Made by a program: the position numbers and the translations under genes
Assembly: GCA_945859605.1 (NCBI GenBank)
Contig: OX243814.1
Coordinates: 37,198,524 to 37,262,523 of the forward strand
Direction: 5' to 3'
Source: Lumbricus rubellus
Taxonomy: Eukaryota > Annelida > Clitellata > Crassiclitellata > Lumbricidae
Length of the DNA: 64,000 nt
In this document: piece by piece, positions 21,971-33,785 of the stretch
Layout: each line of letters starts with the position of its first letter
Numbering within the stretch: position 1 is the stretch's first letter
Notes under the pieces: generated by a model
The model's input: the letters and a program-made list of their open reading frames with translations, nothing else
Told to the model about the DNA's origin: nothing
Database searches by the model: none

Positions 21971-22425
21971 GTAAAAATTTGTCACCTTCAGTGTTGCCAC
22001 TGAGGTTTTAGAAATAAACCCAGATCTTTAAATATTCGTGAATTATTGGCTACGTGAGATCTTGATTGTGGAGTTTCAAACTAAAGTTAGAAGAGCAAAA
22101 ATATGTAGCAAAACCATTTTACACTGAATTTCACAGAATATTCATTGTCTTGTAAGTAGGCCTACAAATTGTCAACTCACAAAAATAAGCCCAGATTTTG
22201 CACACATACAGAAACACAAACAGAAACCCAGACGAAGTCCAAACAACCGAACCTAGTGGAAAACCTTGCTGTTGCATCACTGGTCACTTTACACTATAAT
22301 AAAAAAAATATATATAAATCAAAGCTCTGCGCCGAATTGATAGCGTCGGCGGCTACACGCCGGTCATTTTTGGTCGGCGGCGGCGCGGCGCCCACGAAAA
22401 ATGTCGGCAACGGCGGCGCTGTTTG

Positions 22426-22590
22426 GTGGGCAAAGTTAACCGGGTTTAACGTGTGGCAGTACGGTCATAGACGGCGTCCTGGCACTTATTTTAAAGTCTC
22501 TATGCCGTCCTGCCACTTATTTGGCCGGCATACCTGAAAATGTAAGGGGCGTCTAGGCACCTTTTCACACGTTTAGCACTGTGGGCAAAG
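22426..22590. mobile_element. 145-bp insertion with 10-bp TSD
   Basis: The insert at 22436-22580 is flanked by GTGGGCAAAG at 22426-22435 and 22581-22590. Sister introns (about 4050) have a single GTGGACAAAG. The ends are weakly inverted (TTTAACGTGTGG against CACACGTTTAG). Inside are three imperfect copies of a GGCGTCCTGGCACTTATTT-like unit. Confidence 0.6.
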
Positions 22591-22795
22591 AAGATATTTC
22601 AATAACCTACAGTAGGCCTATACACTATACAGTGTAGGCGTACTGATAGGGAATCAGTAGACATTCAGTTGTCCTATAGTGGACCTAGACGACAAATTCC
22701 AGCAAAGTAACGATAAAAAAATCGATGAATATAATCAATCTGCAAAGTTTCGTTGACAGTTAAGCGATTGGGACACCTATCAACTCACTGCCCGG

Positions 22796-22930
22796 TGGTG
22801 GTGGTGGTGGTGGTGGTATTGGTGGTGGTGGTGGTGGTGGTGGTGGTGGTGGTAGTGGTGGTATAGTGGCAGTGTTATTGGTAGTTGTAGTGGTATTGGC
22901 AGTGGTAGTAGTACTAGTTATTTTAGTTTC
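22796..22930. repeat. (GTG)n microsatellite
   Basis: GTG/GGT array with TAGTGG variants before stalk exon B, in the position equivalent to the cassette (TAG)n arrays. Confidence 0.88.
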
Positions 22931-23166
22931 TTGTATGCAATGCTATTCAAATAACATTTTATGCGCTATTAAGCACAATTTGTACGGTCTTGCTAAGCTA
23001 ATTTTAATCGACAATCGTAGTTGCCGAACCGTCGCAGGTGTATAGGCCTACTTAAAAAATATAATAACACTAGCATAGATTACTGGGCAATCACTGAAAT
23101 AAAATAATAGTTACGCGCTATCGAATATTTTCTTCATTAGCTTATGTTTTCTAACTGTTACTCCAG

Positions 23167-23274
23167 CATCTACAACAATGCCTACCACAATGATCTCCGC
23201 CACTAATTCCACCATTAAGTCATCAACGACTACTACTACAGCGACGTCGACTATTTCTACGACTGCCACGTTCG
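23167..23274 (+). CDS. Stalk exon B (Thr-rich, mucin-like)
   Basis: This 108-nt exon is phase 1 to 1, acceptor TGTTACTCCAG, donor TTCG|GTAAA. It encodes 36 residues that are more than half Ser/Thr, including ASTTMPTTMMSATNST and SSTTTTTATSTISTTATFG, with one NST sequon. It arises from duplication of the linker unit, because flanking intron sequence (23335-23420) repeats that after stalk exon A (22330-22420). Confidence 0.8.
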
Positions 23275-23731
23275 GTAAAAGTTTGTCACCGTTCATTTTT
23301 TAAGAAAAAAATTATATAAACCTAATCTTAGCGCCGACTTCATAGCGTCGGTGACAACAAGCCGGTCATTTTTGGTCGGCGGCGGCGGCACCCGGAGCAA
23401 CAAAAGTCGGTTTCAGCGGCGCCCACAACACATCCATATTTATAACTGTTTTAAGTTAGTCTATTGAACAAGCTTCATTTTGAAATTCAAATGAAATTAT
23501 AGATCTATCAGCGATTCAGCGTGTTTGCATCAGCAACACAAAAACGTGTTAGCAGCCGTAGGAAATTAAAATGAACATAATAATTGTGTAATACTGTAGG
23601 GCCTGTAGGCGCATATTCTTGTTAGAGCTTAGATTCGTTTCAGTTCAAATGTCTCGTTATAATATTAACACGGTAGAGGTGTCAAAGACTAATTTATTGT
23701 GCACTTGCGTACTTTGTTCTTCTTTTTTCAG

Positions 23732-23773
23732 TGACTACAGGCAATTTAACCGCAGGCATCTGTCAACCGTCTG
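23732..23773 (+). CDS. Stalk exon C (membrane-proximal)
   Basis: This 42-nt exon is phase 1 to 1, acceptor TTCTTTTTTCAG with a strong pyrimidine tract, donor TCTG|GTAAC. It encodes VTTGNLTAGICQPSG, including an NLT sequon and a single Cys that could allow an intermolecular disulfide. The assignment rests on splice sites and phase only. Confidence 0.62.
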
Positions 23774-24054
23774 GTAACGTTTCATTACTTCGTACATTAC
23801 TTTGTAAACTGCAAAACATTCTATTCATTATTTTATCCATAGCGCTGCTATAGCCTAAAACATACCCACGGCTTTACGCGACTCAGCAGCGCACCGCCAT
23901 TAAGTAAAACACTTAATTCTTGTGTCGACTTTCTGGTCTACATTGTCTGAAATTGATAAGATCGATAAGCTTACTGTTTAAGAGTCGATTCATCGTCCTT
24001 TTAAAAAGCACAACCACAGAACCACAGTTAGGCTACTCTTATATATAGCCTATA

Positions 24055-25224
24055 TACAGGGTGGGCCATAAAAAAGACCCCCCTAGGTTTTTTGCCCATA
24101 TTTTGGCCAGAAGTAAGAATTTTGAAATTAAATTTTGCAGTCTTAAAGGCAATTCATATTTACACATGATGGCCAAATTTCATCTAAATATTTCAAACAG
24201 AACAAAAGTTATATCACTTTTAGTGAGGGCACCCCCCGTTTTTTGACGATTCAAAAACGAAACGCTAAAAAATTAGGTTTTTTGCCAATATCTTGGCCAG
24301 AAGTAAGAATTTCGAAATGAAATTTTACAGGCTTAAAGACAATTCATATTTAAACAATCAGGCCGGATTTCATCAAAATATTTCAAACACAACACAAGTT
24401 ATACCACTTTTAGCGAGACCACCCACCGTTTTTGACAATTCAAAAACGAAACGCGACAAAAAGTAGCAAAAACACGATTTTATTAAGTCTCGTCTCAAAT
24501 AACTGTTGTCAAATGAACTTGGTAGTGCTTCACAACTTGTGTTCAATGTGCCCACCACCAGTGCCAAAACTTCTTTTGAGTATCTTTGCAAAGTTCTTGA
24601 TGGACCCCTGATTAATCTGACAGATTTCTTATTTACCAATTTGATTGTCATCTTGCTAAGTGACTTCTCAGTGACGTGCAGCTACGCTGGTACCCTGTTT
24701 CTGTTTTAAATAGTAATAATAATGATCATCTGGCATATGAAGGCTATTTGATAACAATTATCTGAGATGAGACTTAATAAAATCGTGTTTTTGATACTTT
24801 TTGCTGCGTTACGTCTTTGAAATGTCAAAAAATGGGGGGTGGCCTCAGTAAAAGTGATATAACTTTTCTTCTGTTTGAAATATTTTGATAAAATCTGGCC
24901 ATCATGTGTGGATATGAATTGCCTTTAAGCCTGTAAAATTTCATTGCGATATTCTTACTTCTAGCCAAGATATTGGCCGGAATAATTGAATTGATTTTTT
25001 GTTACTTTTTGTTGCGTCGGGTTTTTCAATCGTCAAAAAACGGTGGGTGGCTTCACTAAAAGTGGTGTAACTCTTGTTCTGTTTGAAATAGTTTAATGAA
25101 ATTCGGTCAACTGGTGTAAATATGAATTGTCTACAAGACTGTAAAATTTCATTTCAAAATTCTTTCTTTTGGTCAAGATATTGGCAAAATTCTTAGGGGG
25201 TCTTTTTTTTTGGCCCACCCTGTA
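24055..25224. mobile_element. Mariner-type MITE with doubled inverted arms (1166 bp)
   Basis: The element spans 24057-25222 between TA dinucleotides. Its TIR is CAGGGTGGGCCATAAAAAAG, with the inverse at the right end (GGCCCACCCTG). Each arm holds two tandem units of about 190 bp (24085-24274 and 24275-24465; inverted counterparts at about 24800-24995 and 25000-25205) around a unique core. The TIR resembles that of the palindromic mariner at 1781-2778 (CATAAAAAAGG then CCCCCTAG), so a shared transposase lineage is inferred. No transposase is encoded. Confidence 0.85.
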
Positions 25225-25239
25225 TATATATTTATTTAA

Positions 25240-25410
25240 CGTTGTCTCGGTTCCAGGTTCGAATTCGAATTCACCTCAAGCCGCCGCGTAGGGACCTTGA
25301 GCAAGTCCTTCACTTGCAACTCCGATGCAGTGTCCGCGCTGTAGTCGGGAGCGCCTATGAGTGAAAAGCTTAAGAGGTGCTAGAGCAAATACAAGAAATA
25401 AATTAATAGA
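25240..25410 (+). mobile_element. 5'-truncated tRNA-derived SINE
   Basis: It has a B-box-like GGTTCGAATTC, then CACCTCAAGCCGCCGCGTAG and ACCTTGAGCAAGTCCTTCAC, and an A-rich end (ATAAATTAATAGATAAATAAA). The first part matches in inverse the SINE at 51241-51342, so both are one family; the ACCTTGAGCAAGT motif is shared with the SINE at 4112. Confidence 0.72.
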
Positions 25411-25777
25411 TAAATAAATATATTCGTTGGATGAGAAAAATGGACTGACAAGAGCGCAATTCATATACAAGGAAGGGCTAGCCCTCTGGGTTACACAAGC
25501 GCTTATTGAGCCAGTGGATGGTTGTACAATGTATATGAGGAGCGGGAACACTTCTCGAATCTCCAGAATCTTGATATTAGGTTGGTTTGGCTATATTCAT
25601 TGATCCTATATAATCCATTGCTGTGTCTGTGTCACTGGCATAATTACTAATTAGACCTATGTTCTAGAATTCTTAGCCCATTGATTTCAGAAATTATTAT
25701 AGGCTACTTGTGCATATCGAGTTGGTCTCGCTCCCTTATACATGTATTGCATATTGTTGATGTTAAATATTATGTAG

Positions 25778-25891
25778 ATGATGTCCCATTGATTGTGGTC
25801 TCAACGTTATTGATGATCTCTAGCCTTGGATATATCGTACTGATAGCACTGTTTATGATCCAGCGATACAGACAAAGGACATCAAAAGATG
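25778..25891 (+). CDS. Transmembrane exon
   Basis: This 114-nt exon is phase 1 to 1, acceptor ATTATGTAG, donor AGATG|GTACG. It encodes DDVPLIVVSTLLMIS and GYIVLIALFMI, one hydrophobic helix of about 25 residues, followed by the positive stop-transfer sequence QRYRQRTSK, giving an extracellular N-terminus. An alternative in-frame acceptor at 25690 would add 29 mostly hydrophobic residues and is judged less likely. Confidence 0.78.
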
Positions 25892-26350
25892 GTACGGTTT
25901 TACATAGCCATCCAGATCATTCTTTACGACGTATAAAAAGTAAAGAGCATAAGCTACTTTGTTAGGATTCTGTGTGCATTTCACAATGATTTTTGCAATG
26001 GTTATAGATATTAGTTCCCTTACAATGCACAGAGCTCCAACTATAGACTTTGTATGGCAATAGTAGGTTGGTTGGGTTCTAGGTGTTTGCAGGAGTCTCT
26101 AGTGATTACTGTGATTGCCTGGGCAACCAGTAGGCCTACTGCTTGCTTATTAATAAAACTGGTGTGTTGATGATGAATAATTCTAAATCATTCAATTGCG
26201 TCTATCAAAACGATGCTATAGCCTAGACATTTCTTGCTAAAAATAAAAATTCGCTCTAAATTATCTCTAAAATAAAGCAATTTGAATAACAAAGTTTGCA
26301 ATATATTCATTTGTAAGGTTCAATGCAGAGTCTGTTCACTGCTTTTGTAG

Positions 26351-26436
26351 ATGCCAAAACTGCGGAGGGCGCGAAAAATGAGAAAGGTTATGTTACAATA
26401 GATCCTGCATCTGGAGTTCGGTTTGAAAATGCTTAA
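26351..26436 (+). CDS. Terminal cytoplasmic exon
   Basis: This exon is phase 1 in, acceptor TTTTGTAG, and ends at TAA (26434-26436). It encodes DAKTAEGAKNEKGYVTIDPA and SGVRFENA, a 28-residue tail with one Tyr (GYVTI) that might be a sorting or signalling site. The exon is too short for an ATG-based ORF call and was found by phase continuity from the transmembrane exon. Confidence 0.75.
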
Positions 26437-26618
26437 GTGCACAACCATCAATCCGTGTGTGCGAGCGAAGATTACGCAGATTATAATTATCAACAAATTT
26501 GAGCCTCGTTAATTAATTATAGGTCTATTCCACTAAGCATTTACGCAAATCTACATAAGCAAAACTGATCTCGGATATCTGTAATCGATCGTCCCAAATG
26601 CATTTAGTAAATTGCAAA

Positions 26619-26624
26619 AATAAA
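26619..26624 (+). terminator. Candidate polyadenylation signal
   Basis: AATAAA lies 183 nt after the TAA stop of the CUB gene. It is the first such hexamer downstream; cleavage site evidence is lacking. Confidence 0.5.
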
Positions 26625-26889
26625 GCTTCAAGATTGAAATCATAAGGTCTCCTTCTTCCAGCATCTGAGAAGCAGTGTCTTACTCGATGGAATCTCAAAC
26701 TGGATCCCACGGAATGTGAAAAACTATCGTCCCATCGCAAATTTCTTCCCATCTGCAGCGGACTGATTTAATATTATCTGCTTTCAAATTAAGAGTTTTG
26801 ATGCAAACAGATTTGTTTATAGAATACCTGTGTAATGAATGGACGCTAAGCGGTTTAAGAAATTTTTGTATTTAACATAGGCCTAATAT

Positions 26890-27125
26890 GAGCGATCAAA
26901 TCAACATTAATGATGTTTATTAATAATATTCGTTTATTAACATTCAATCCGACATTGACTTTGATATGATTTCTTCCGTAACCTTCACCTGGGGTAATTT
27001 GCAGACTCTGTTCATGCATCGTTAGAAAATAAATATACTTGAACCCATTTTCATAATCTAACTCTTTTTTCCCACGACATTTTTTCTTATATTATATCTT
27101 CTGTTGAACTGTTGAAATGCAGATC
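26890..27125 (+). pseudogene. Relic of a further CUB-cassette intron flank
   Basis: This stretch matches the intron sequence that precedes every C-half exon (GTTAGAAAATAAATATA, TGAACCCATTTTCATAA, CTGTTGAAATGCAG) up to the acceptor at 27122. Only ATC of the exon follows before similarity ends. It is a decayed duplicate downstream of the gene's stop codon. Confidence 0.75.
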
Positions 27126-27574
27126 CAAGTTTGAGTTTCGAACGCCATCGGTTAACTTCTTGTGCTTTAAATACGAAGGAAGTTAGGTCTACATGATTGT
27201 ACCGTACCGGTATTCCCTTTTGTTCTTAATCCATTAGTGTACTTATGAAACTGAGCCAGAAGAACACACTTTGGCCGCTAGGCTATTGCAAAAGTTAACC
27301 GCATTATTATGACCAAACGATTCCTCTGAATAATATTTGAATTAAAGAAACGATCTAGTAGACCTATATATAGCCTATTATAATCATATAGGCGTACTAT
27401 AAATAAATAAACACGCCTAAATAGATCTTTAGATCTATAATAATTATAAACACATTATGAGTAAAATATGAAAAGGCCAGTTGTCTGCTAGACATTTAAA
27501 ACCTATAGGCCTACTTGAAGACACCTTGTCATAATATAATTATTTTATCATTGTCACACAAACAATACACCAAC

Positions 27575-29158
27575 CAGGGGCGGATCCAGGATTTCTGGTT
27601 AGGGGGGGGCGTAAATACTACCAATCCAATTCCGTAAATATATATATATGAGTGGCGGCGCCAGGATCTCAGGTTGGGGGGCTGAAGCCAACTAGGCCTA
27701 TAGAATTTTTTTTATGAAGCGCCGAAGGCGCGAAGCTGCGAGTGCCGAAGGCACGAAGCCCATACCGACTAGGGGGTCTGGGGGAGCGTCGTAAGCTCCC
27801 CCAGCGGGGTCTGGGGCGGAGCCCCAGCCACCAACGCATTTTTGGCTCTCTTGACCTCAACTAGAGACATTGTTAGGCTCTTTTTTGCCAGCTATTTCTG
27901 AACGATAAAATCATGAAAACTCAAATAAGAAGTCGTTTTGCAGAGTCGCAGACTAGTGTTAAGTGGCAGAGAGAGAGTCGATGTCCGGGAGTCGAGCCCA
28001 GTCGCAATTGATGTCTCACATGTGAGTCTATGTATGACCGTCCGCCGCAGTTGAGGTCCGAAAATAAGATAATAATAATAACTTTTAAGCCGATACATGG
28101 ACATTCATTGTTTTTTGCTTTGGGATGAGGCTGAGTCACATTTAGGGGCTTAACCCCATGACCACTCCCCTGGTGCCGCCAATGGTATAAGCATCTACAC
28201 TATAGGCCTAATAATATTTTTTATAGTTGATTTCGTTGCCGTTGGTCATTGTCTAGTTTCCTTATTACGAAGTAAGCAGTTTTAGACATTTTCAGCTTTT
28301 TTGGGGGGATGAGCCACGTTATGGGGGGCTTAGCCCCCTAGCCCTCTCCTGTCGCCGCCACTGATATGTATGAAATTAAATCATGCAAAACTATTATGAG
28401 CCTTTTTATAGAAAATGTCATGGAACTTTAAACAAATACATGTATATAGTTTCTCATATAAACCACTGGTTTCCACTGAAGGTTAACAGTGAAACGATTA
28501 TAAATCAGTTATCAGTTTTGATCATGCAACCCTTGGCCCAAAAACGAAATAATTAAGTGTCACATGCCAGTGGGTTAACAGTGTCATTCTCCTTGGATGC
28601 TTTCTGGCGTAGACATTGAGATTGTCATCAATGTCTAACTTGATGTCCTTGTGGACAAACAATAAAATGAGTCCTCGTTCATTGTACTTTGGAAACACAA
28701 CTTCACAAATCGCAGACTAGAATTTGCTCGCTCAACACTGCAAGCCGTGACAGAAGTGAGCAGCAAAATGTGAACTATTGTGGTAATATTTGGATACATA
28801 ATACAACAGGAGCGGCTGTCAGCTATAGGGTGTCCGACAAGGTGCTTGGTGTGCTGTTAGCGTTTATCCACATCTGCTGCCAAAGCTTTAACTCTTGATG
28901 AAAAGAATTCGGAGAAGGCAGCTCATCATGATAGTAATGAAGTATAACCTACCATCAGCAGTGAGTGCGTCGATGTTTTAAACACTAGGTGCATGGAATG
29001 AGACTTACATGTAGACCACGAATTGCTTGCTTTGCAAGATCTCCAAATCGTAGGCTAAATTGCAATTATATTAGTTTTATGTCAGTTTAGCTTTAGAACA
29101 TTTCTGCAGGTTTAGGGGGGGCGTACGCCGGCTCCGCCCCCCTCTGAATCCGCGCCTG
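27575..29158. mobile_element. Probable hAT-like element, outer of a nest
   Basis: The left end CAGGGGCGGATCCAGG and right end, inverse CAGGCGCGGATTCAG, form imperfect TIRs of a very common hAT-like type, each followed by a G-rich run. No matching 8-bp TSD is seen (ACACCAAC against TATACTAC), so the two ends may belong to different insertions. Contains the inner element at 27650-28363. Confidence 0.55.
27642..28371. mobile_element. Inner hAT-like element (714 bp)
   Basis: The element at 27650-28363 has ends GAGTGGCGGCGCCAGGA and inverse CAGTGGCGGCGACAGGA. Flanks ATATATAT (27642-27649) and ATATGTAT (28364-28371) agree at 7 of 8 positions. It includes a GGGGTCTGGGGCGGAGCCCC stem (27809-27828) that recurs in the fragment at 56563. 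Confidence 0.7.
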
Positions 29159-29975
29159 TATACTACATAGTCCCTTCAATGTCTTCATGACATGTCTCTC
29201 TAACCATCTTCGTTAAACCGTGGAGCAGTAAGTCTGGCTATTATACGACTCACGGTTGTCTGATTCCTATTATGTCCAGAATACTGCAATAAATGTCTAT
29301 TATTATGTGTTTATGTATATTTCTTCACTCGTTCGTGACATTGCTGTCTGTGTCTTATTGGACTCAACGTCTACAGAGAGATTGATTAATGGATCCGCGG
29401 TCCTTAAAAAATCGTCGATCCCAAGAGCCTCGAAATCATTCCGGCAAACTTTGCGTGTAGGCCCTATACATCGCAGACTTTGTAACTGGACTCAGTACAC
29501 ACGAAAGCTGTATTCCGTCATATCTTAGAGAGCTTTCTGTCTCTCTGTCTCCAATACCTCTGAGTGCAGATTTCTTCGCTTGGCTGCCCATGGCAGTTGT
29601 GATTCAGTTGTTCCAACTGGCACGAACTTCCACCATCCATGCAGTAGAAATTGCTGAGCACCTCTTTTGAGTCACTCTAAACTGGTGCTACATAAACTTT
29701 CAATGACGTCAACGATCTGGGAATATTTTATTCTGAATACAAACATTTCTCCACACCTTCCTACATCACCGACGGCGTGTGATTTTCAGAGCCATAGCTG
29801 TTCAGGGAAGCAATAGATTGTTCAACCCTACAGTATTATTTGGCAAATAATTACCGTATCACTTTAATAATTTCTTGAGATCTGCCAGACATGTGGAAGC
29901 TTTGACAAAGAGCCTTCGAATAATCAACGCTTCAGATTGGCACGCCACTGGTGGTGGTGGTGGTGGTGGTGGTGG

Positions 29976-30045
<70 letters not shown>

Positions 30046-30181
30046 AATGATGATGATCACTCAGTGCATGTATACTTAGGCTACATAAGATTGCAAAATG
30101 TCCTTAAAGTTGAAGGCCCATCAAGTCTAATTTGGGCATTTAATTTGCAATGCAAACACGCATGGCGCAAGAAAGAGAGAA

Positions 30182-30234
<53 letters not shown>

Positions 30235-31720
30235 CACAGACAGAGAGACAGAGAGACAGACAGACAGACACACACAGGGAGACGCATATTGACGTTGATT
30301 TCTAAATTGCATCTCGCAAGCAGTAATGTTGTTAGCTTAGCGGTACACTACTTTCGCCGTCGCTGGACGATCCCAATGGCCGTCGGTCGGGCGGGCGTCG
30401 ATACCCTCTCCCTACTAGGACAACGCAGCACAGCATCACGACATCGGTTATTCCTGTCCCGAGCCACAGTCTCTCCCTCTGTTCTCCCTCTGTCTATGTC
30501 TCTGTTCAGGACAAAAACAACACCTGACGGTAAGATAGGATTATTCCAGATGCGAAGTCAATGCTGTCTGACCGCAGCAAATTCCTCACGGAGTCTCTTT
30601 GTAATGGATCACTTACCGATTTTTCCCACCCAAATCATAGTTTTCATTGCAGCTGCCTCGTTGTTTTGAAGGTCAGACTGTCTTACCTCAGGCTATATAA
30701 TATTAAAAATTAGTCGACATGAATTTGGTATTAGGATAGTACGCACTTCTCTCGTTCCTAAAGACCACTCATATAATTTGGCCTTGCGAGGAGAGATTTG
30801 CGTTCAATAAATCCCTTAGGAGAACCTAATAATAATATTTCAGCCATTATATACACTTGAATAATGGTCGTCGCGGCCGACCCCATGATTCAATGCCAAA
30901 ATATGTTATCTTCAGCCTTTTGCGTAAAATACAGGATAGTTTATAACACTGGGTCACAGTCATAACATCCATTCATCGTACAATTCTTGCTCATGTGGGT
31001 CATGTTTGTAATTAATCGCGGGTTCATTATTATGATATATAAGTTTGTAGGCCTATAATAAAATAATCTATCATCTATATATAAATAAATATAAAGTATA
31101 TATCATCTAAGCTTATGTATATATATATAAAGAATCTATCATCTATGTATGCATAGGCTACAGAATCTATCATCTCTTCGTTTTCTATGTCCCCAGTCTT
31201 CGCTCTGCTATGTCCTTGCATAAACCAAGGTCTGTAGCACAAACTGACTACAGCTCTGATCGACCCTGAACCTTCAACGCGACACAGACGACCATTTTGC
31301 AATCCATTCCGACGTTCAATCTTTAGCCGATTACTCAACATGTCAGCATCCTCCGTTCGCCATTAAATGACGGCTACATTGTTGAGGCGCTATAATAAAT
31401 CATGTTCTTGTTGTCTATAGATACTTCAAGGTATTGTATAACTTTATATTTCGCCACATTGCTTATACACGGCTAAGTCCAAATATCTGTGGGCTGCGGG
31501 CAAGTGCAGAAATATCACTCTCGTAGATTGATCTTTCTGAAATGCTTGTAAGTTGCCAAGAAACTTATATTAAGGAAATGTACGGTTTCCCACTATAATA
31601 CTGTGACTATAGCCTAATAGGCTATGGATGTTAGGTCAAGTTAAGATATGTTATGTTGTATCCTATCACATCTCATCTCATCATATCAGATTGTATTTTA
31701 TTCTATTTATCCACTAGACT
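29159..31720. other. Intergenic stretch with simple repeats, no gene supported
   Basis: It holds (GGT)n(GAT)n at 29949-30057 and (AGAC)n at 30166-30285. The 264-codon frame across them is driven by Gly/Asp and Arg/Thr low complexity and is not credible. The rest shows no recognisable domain or TIR pair. Confidence 0.6.
29949..30285. repeat. (GGT)n(GAT)n and (AGAC)n microsatellites
   Basis: GGT runs pass directly into a pure GAT run (29949-30057). A separate AGAC/AGAG tetranucleotide array follows at 30166-30285. Confidence 0.9.
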
Positions 31721-32251
31721 GACAATACGGTTCCCTATCATTTGGTCGTAAATTATCTCGTCGTAATCAATTCGTCGCAATTTATATCGTCGTTAATTAA
31801 ATCGTCGCAACATAATTCGTCGCATGCAAATCGTCGTATTCAGTCCGTCGTTTTTCATGTCGTCGTCAAATAATATTGTCACAGTTTATTTCGTATTATA
31901 TATCTTTAGTAGTAGGCCTACATCAAAAATTCTCATCATGCAAAACTAATTTAAAAACTGACATTTTATGAAATTCATGGTCACATATAGCTAATTTTAA
32001 AAACAGGTTAAAAGCACAATAACACGTTCAGAAGATATTTGTGCAATGTTGGTAGTTTCACAACCACGTCTCCCGTACTATGCATTCGTGCATTACACGT
32101 TCTTATTTCACATCGCCAGTAGCCTATATCTTCCCGCTCACTTCTCTCTCCTTTGTATAAATATAACCCTCATCAGAGTCATCATAGACCGCCTTCTGTT
32201 TTTCTCGGCTACTCGTAACAAACGTTAACTTCGACATTGTTGCGATTAGGC

Positions 32252-32502
32252 TATTAGGTGTACCTTGTATTGTTGGGTTTATATAGCCTACGTTGACACA
32301 TTCTTGCGATCACTAGGTGTACCTTGTATTGTTGGGTTTATATAGCCTACGTTGACACATTCTTGCGATCACTAGGTGTACCTTGTATTGTTGGGTTTAT
32401 ATAGCCTACGTTGACACATTCTTGCGATCACTAGGTGTACCTTGTATTGTTGGGTTTATATAGCCTACGTTGACACATTCTTGCGATCACTAGGTGTACC
32501 TT
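32252..32502. repeat. 59-bp minisatellite, about 4.3 copies
   Basis: Units begin at 32252, 32311, 32370, 32429 and 32488 with exactly 59-bp spacing and near-perfect identity (CACTAGGTGTACCTTG ... TTCTTGCGAT). The fifth unit is cut by the LINE and resumes at 39759. Confidence 0.93.
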
Positions 32503-33070
32503 TCATTTTCATTCAATTCAATTTATTACAAGGCTTCATAACAAAGATGATCGCCTCATCCAAAACACTCTGACATTTAAGCAGTTGGTACAGGAAGTAG
32601 CATAATATATATACACAAGATCGGTAATTAATATAGTTCGTTTCTAGACGATATGTTAGGTTTAGAAATAGTAGGCCTAGGCCTATAATAATAGTAGATA
32701 ATGTTCAGTTAAGTAACGTAGTTGATTTGCAGCTACTGTAGTGCGAGGCCGCGTTGCGAGTGTCTCGGTAATTATTTATGCGCCTGCGTGCAGCGGCCCC
32801 CCAGGGAGCGGCGGCCTCAGCTCCAGTGCTTCCGCAGAGGAGCAGGGACCTCCGCTCCCCAAGCAGGCGATACACGCAAGCACATATACAGGTTATGCAG
32901 GTAATATGTGCAAAATACAATAGAACATACGACAGTTATTAGGACAGTTATTAGGTCTAGTGTTCGTGAATGAATCGCTCGCAAATTTATCAACGCTAGA
33001 CGGTCACCGTACGATGGCGCCGCGTAGCGAATGTGTCTAAGTTATTTACAGTGTGTTAAGTGAAGTCGGT

Positions 33071-33629
33071 CTAGATTATATTCATATTATTATATTTTAT
33101 GAGTTTGCACAGATGCACGTGCACACATAGTCGGCCATGCTCGGTATATATACGCCCATACACATATAGACATATATATAATATATAATATATATATATA
33201 TATGTACGCAGACATATATATGTATGCATACATGCATATGGTGACATATACATACATACGTGCACACAGACACAGACAGTTATACATAGACATGCACACC
33301 CATATGCGCACAGAGACATATAATAGGCGAGAACATTCATGCATATATACAAACATGATGCATGAGTATCAGTATGCCAGTACTCCTACATACAGACACA
33401 CACATACACACACACCCACACAGGCATTTTATACATTCAATCCTACATACACACAGGTACACATGCAGGCAGGTTCAGGCATGTACGATATATATAACCG
33501 CGCATATATAATCACATATATGTGCGCAGACATATATACGCATGCATACATGCAGGCAGAGATATATACACACATGCAGTCATACACACACACACACACA
33601 CACACACCCACACATACATAACACAAGTT

Positions 33630-33665
<36 letters not shown>

Positions 33666-33678
33666 CAGACAGATAGAC

Positions 33679-33765
<87 letters not shown>

Positions 33766-33785
33766 CAGATAGATAGATATACTTG
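33071..33785. repeat. (CATA)n, (CA)n and (AGAT)n microsatellites in the LINE 3' UTR
   Basis: Dinucleotide and tetranucleotide arrays; the clearest is (AGAT)n with AGAC variants at 33629-33780, and (AC)n at 33585-33610. Confidence 0.9.

Noticed and set aside
25691..25777. Upstream in-frame extension of the transmembrane exon
   Set aside because: It would add an Ile/Leu/Tyr-rich segment unlike an extracellular stalk; the later acceptor at 25777 gives a normal membrane topology. It is kept only as an alternative.
29875..30669. 264-codon ORF with Gly/Asp and Arg/Thr runs
   Set aside because: It is built on (GGT)n(GAT)n and (AGAC)n arrays; flanking residues show no domain and no splice context.
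32252..32502. Possible CRISPR-like array
   Set aside because: The repeats are head-to-tail 59-bp units without variable spacers in an animal genome; this is a minisatellite.
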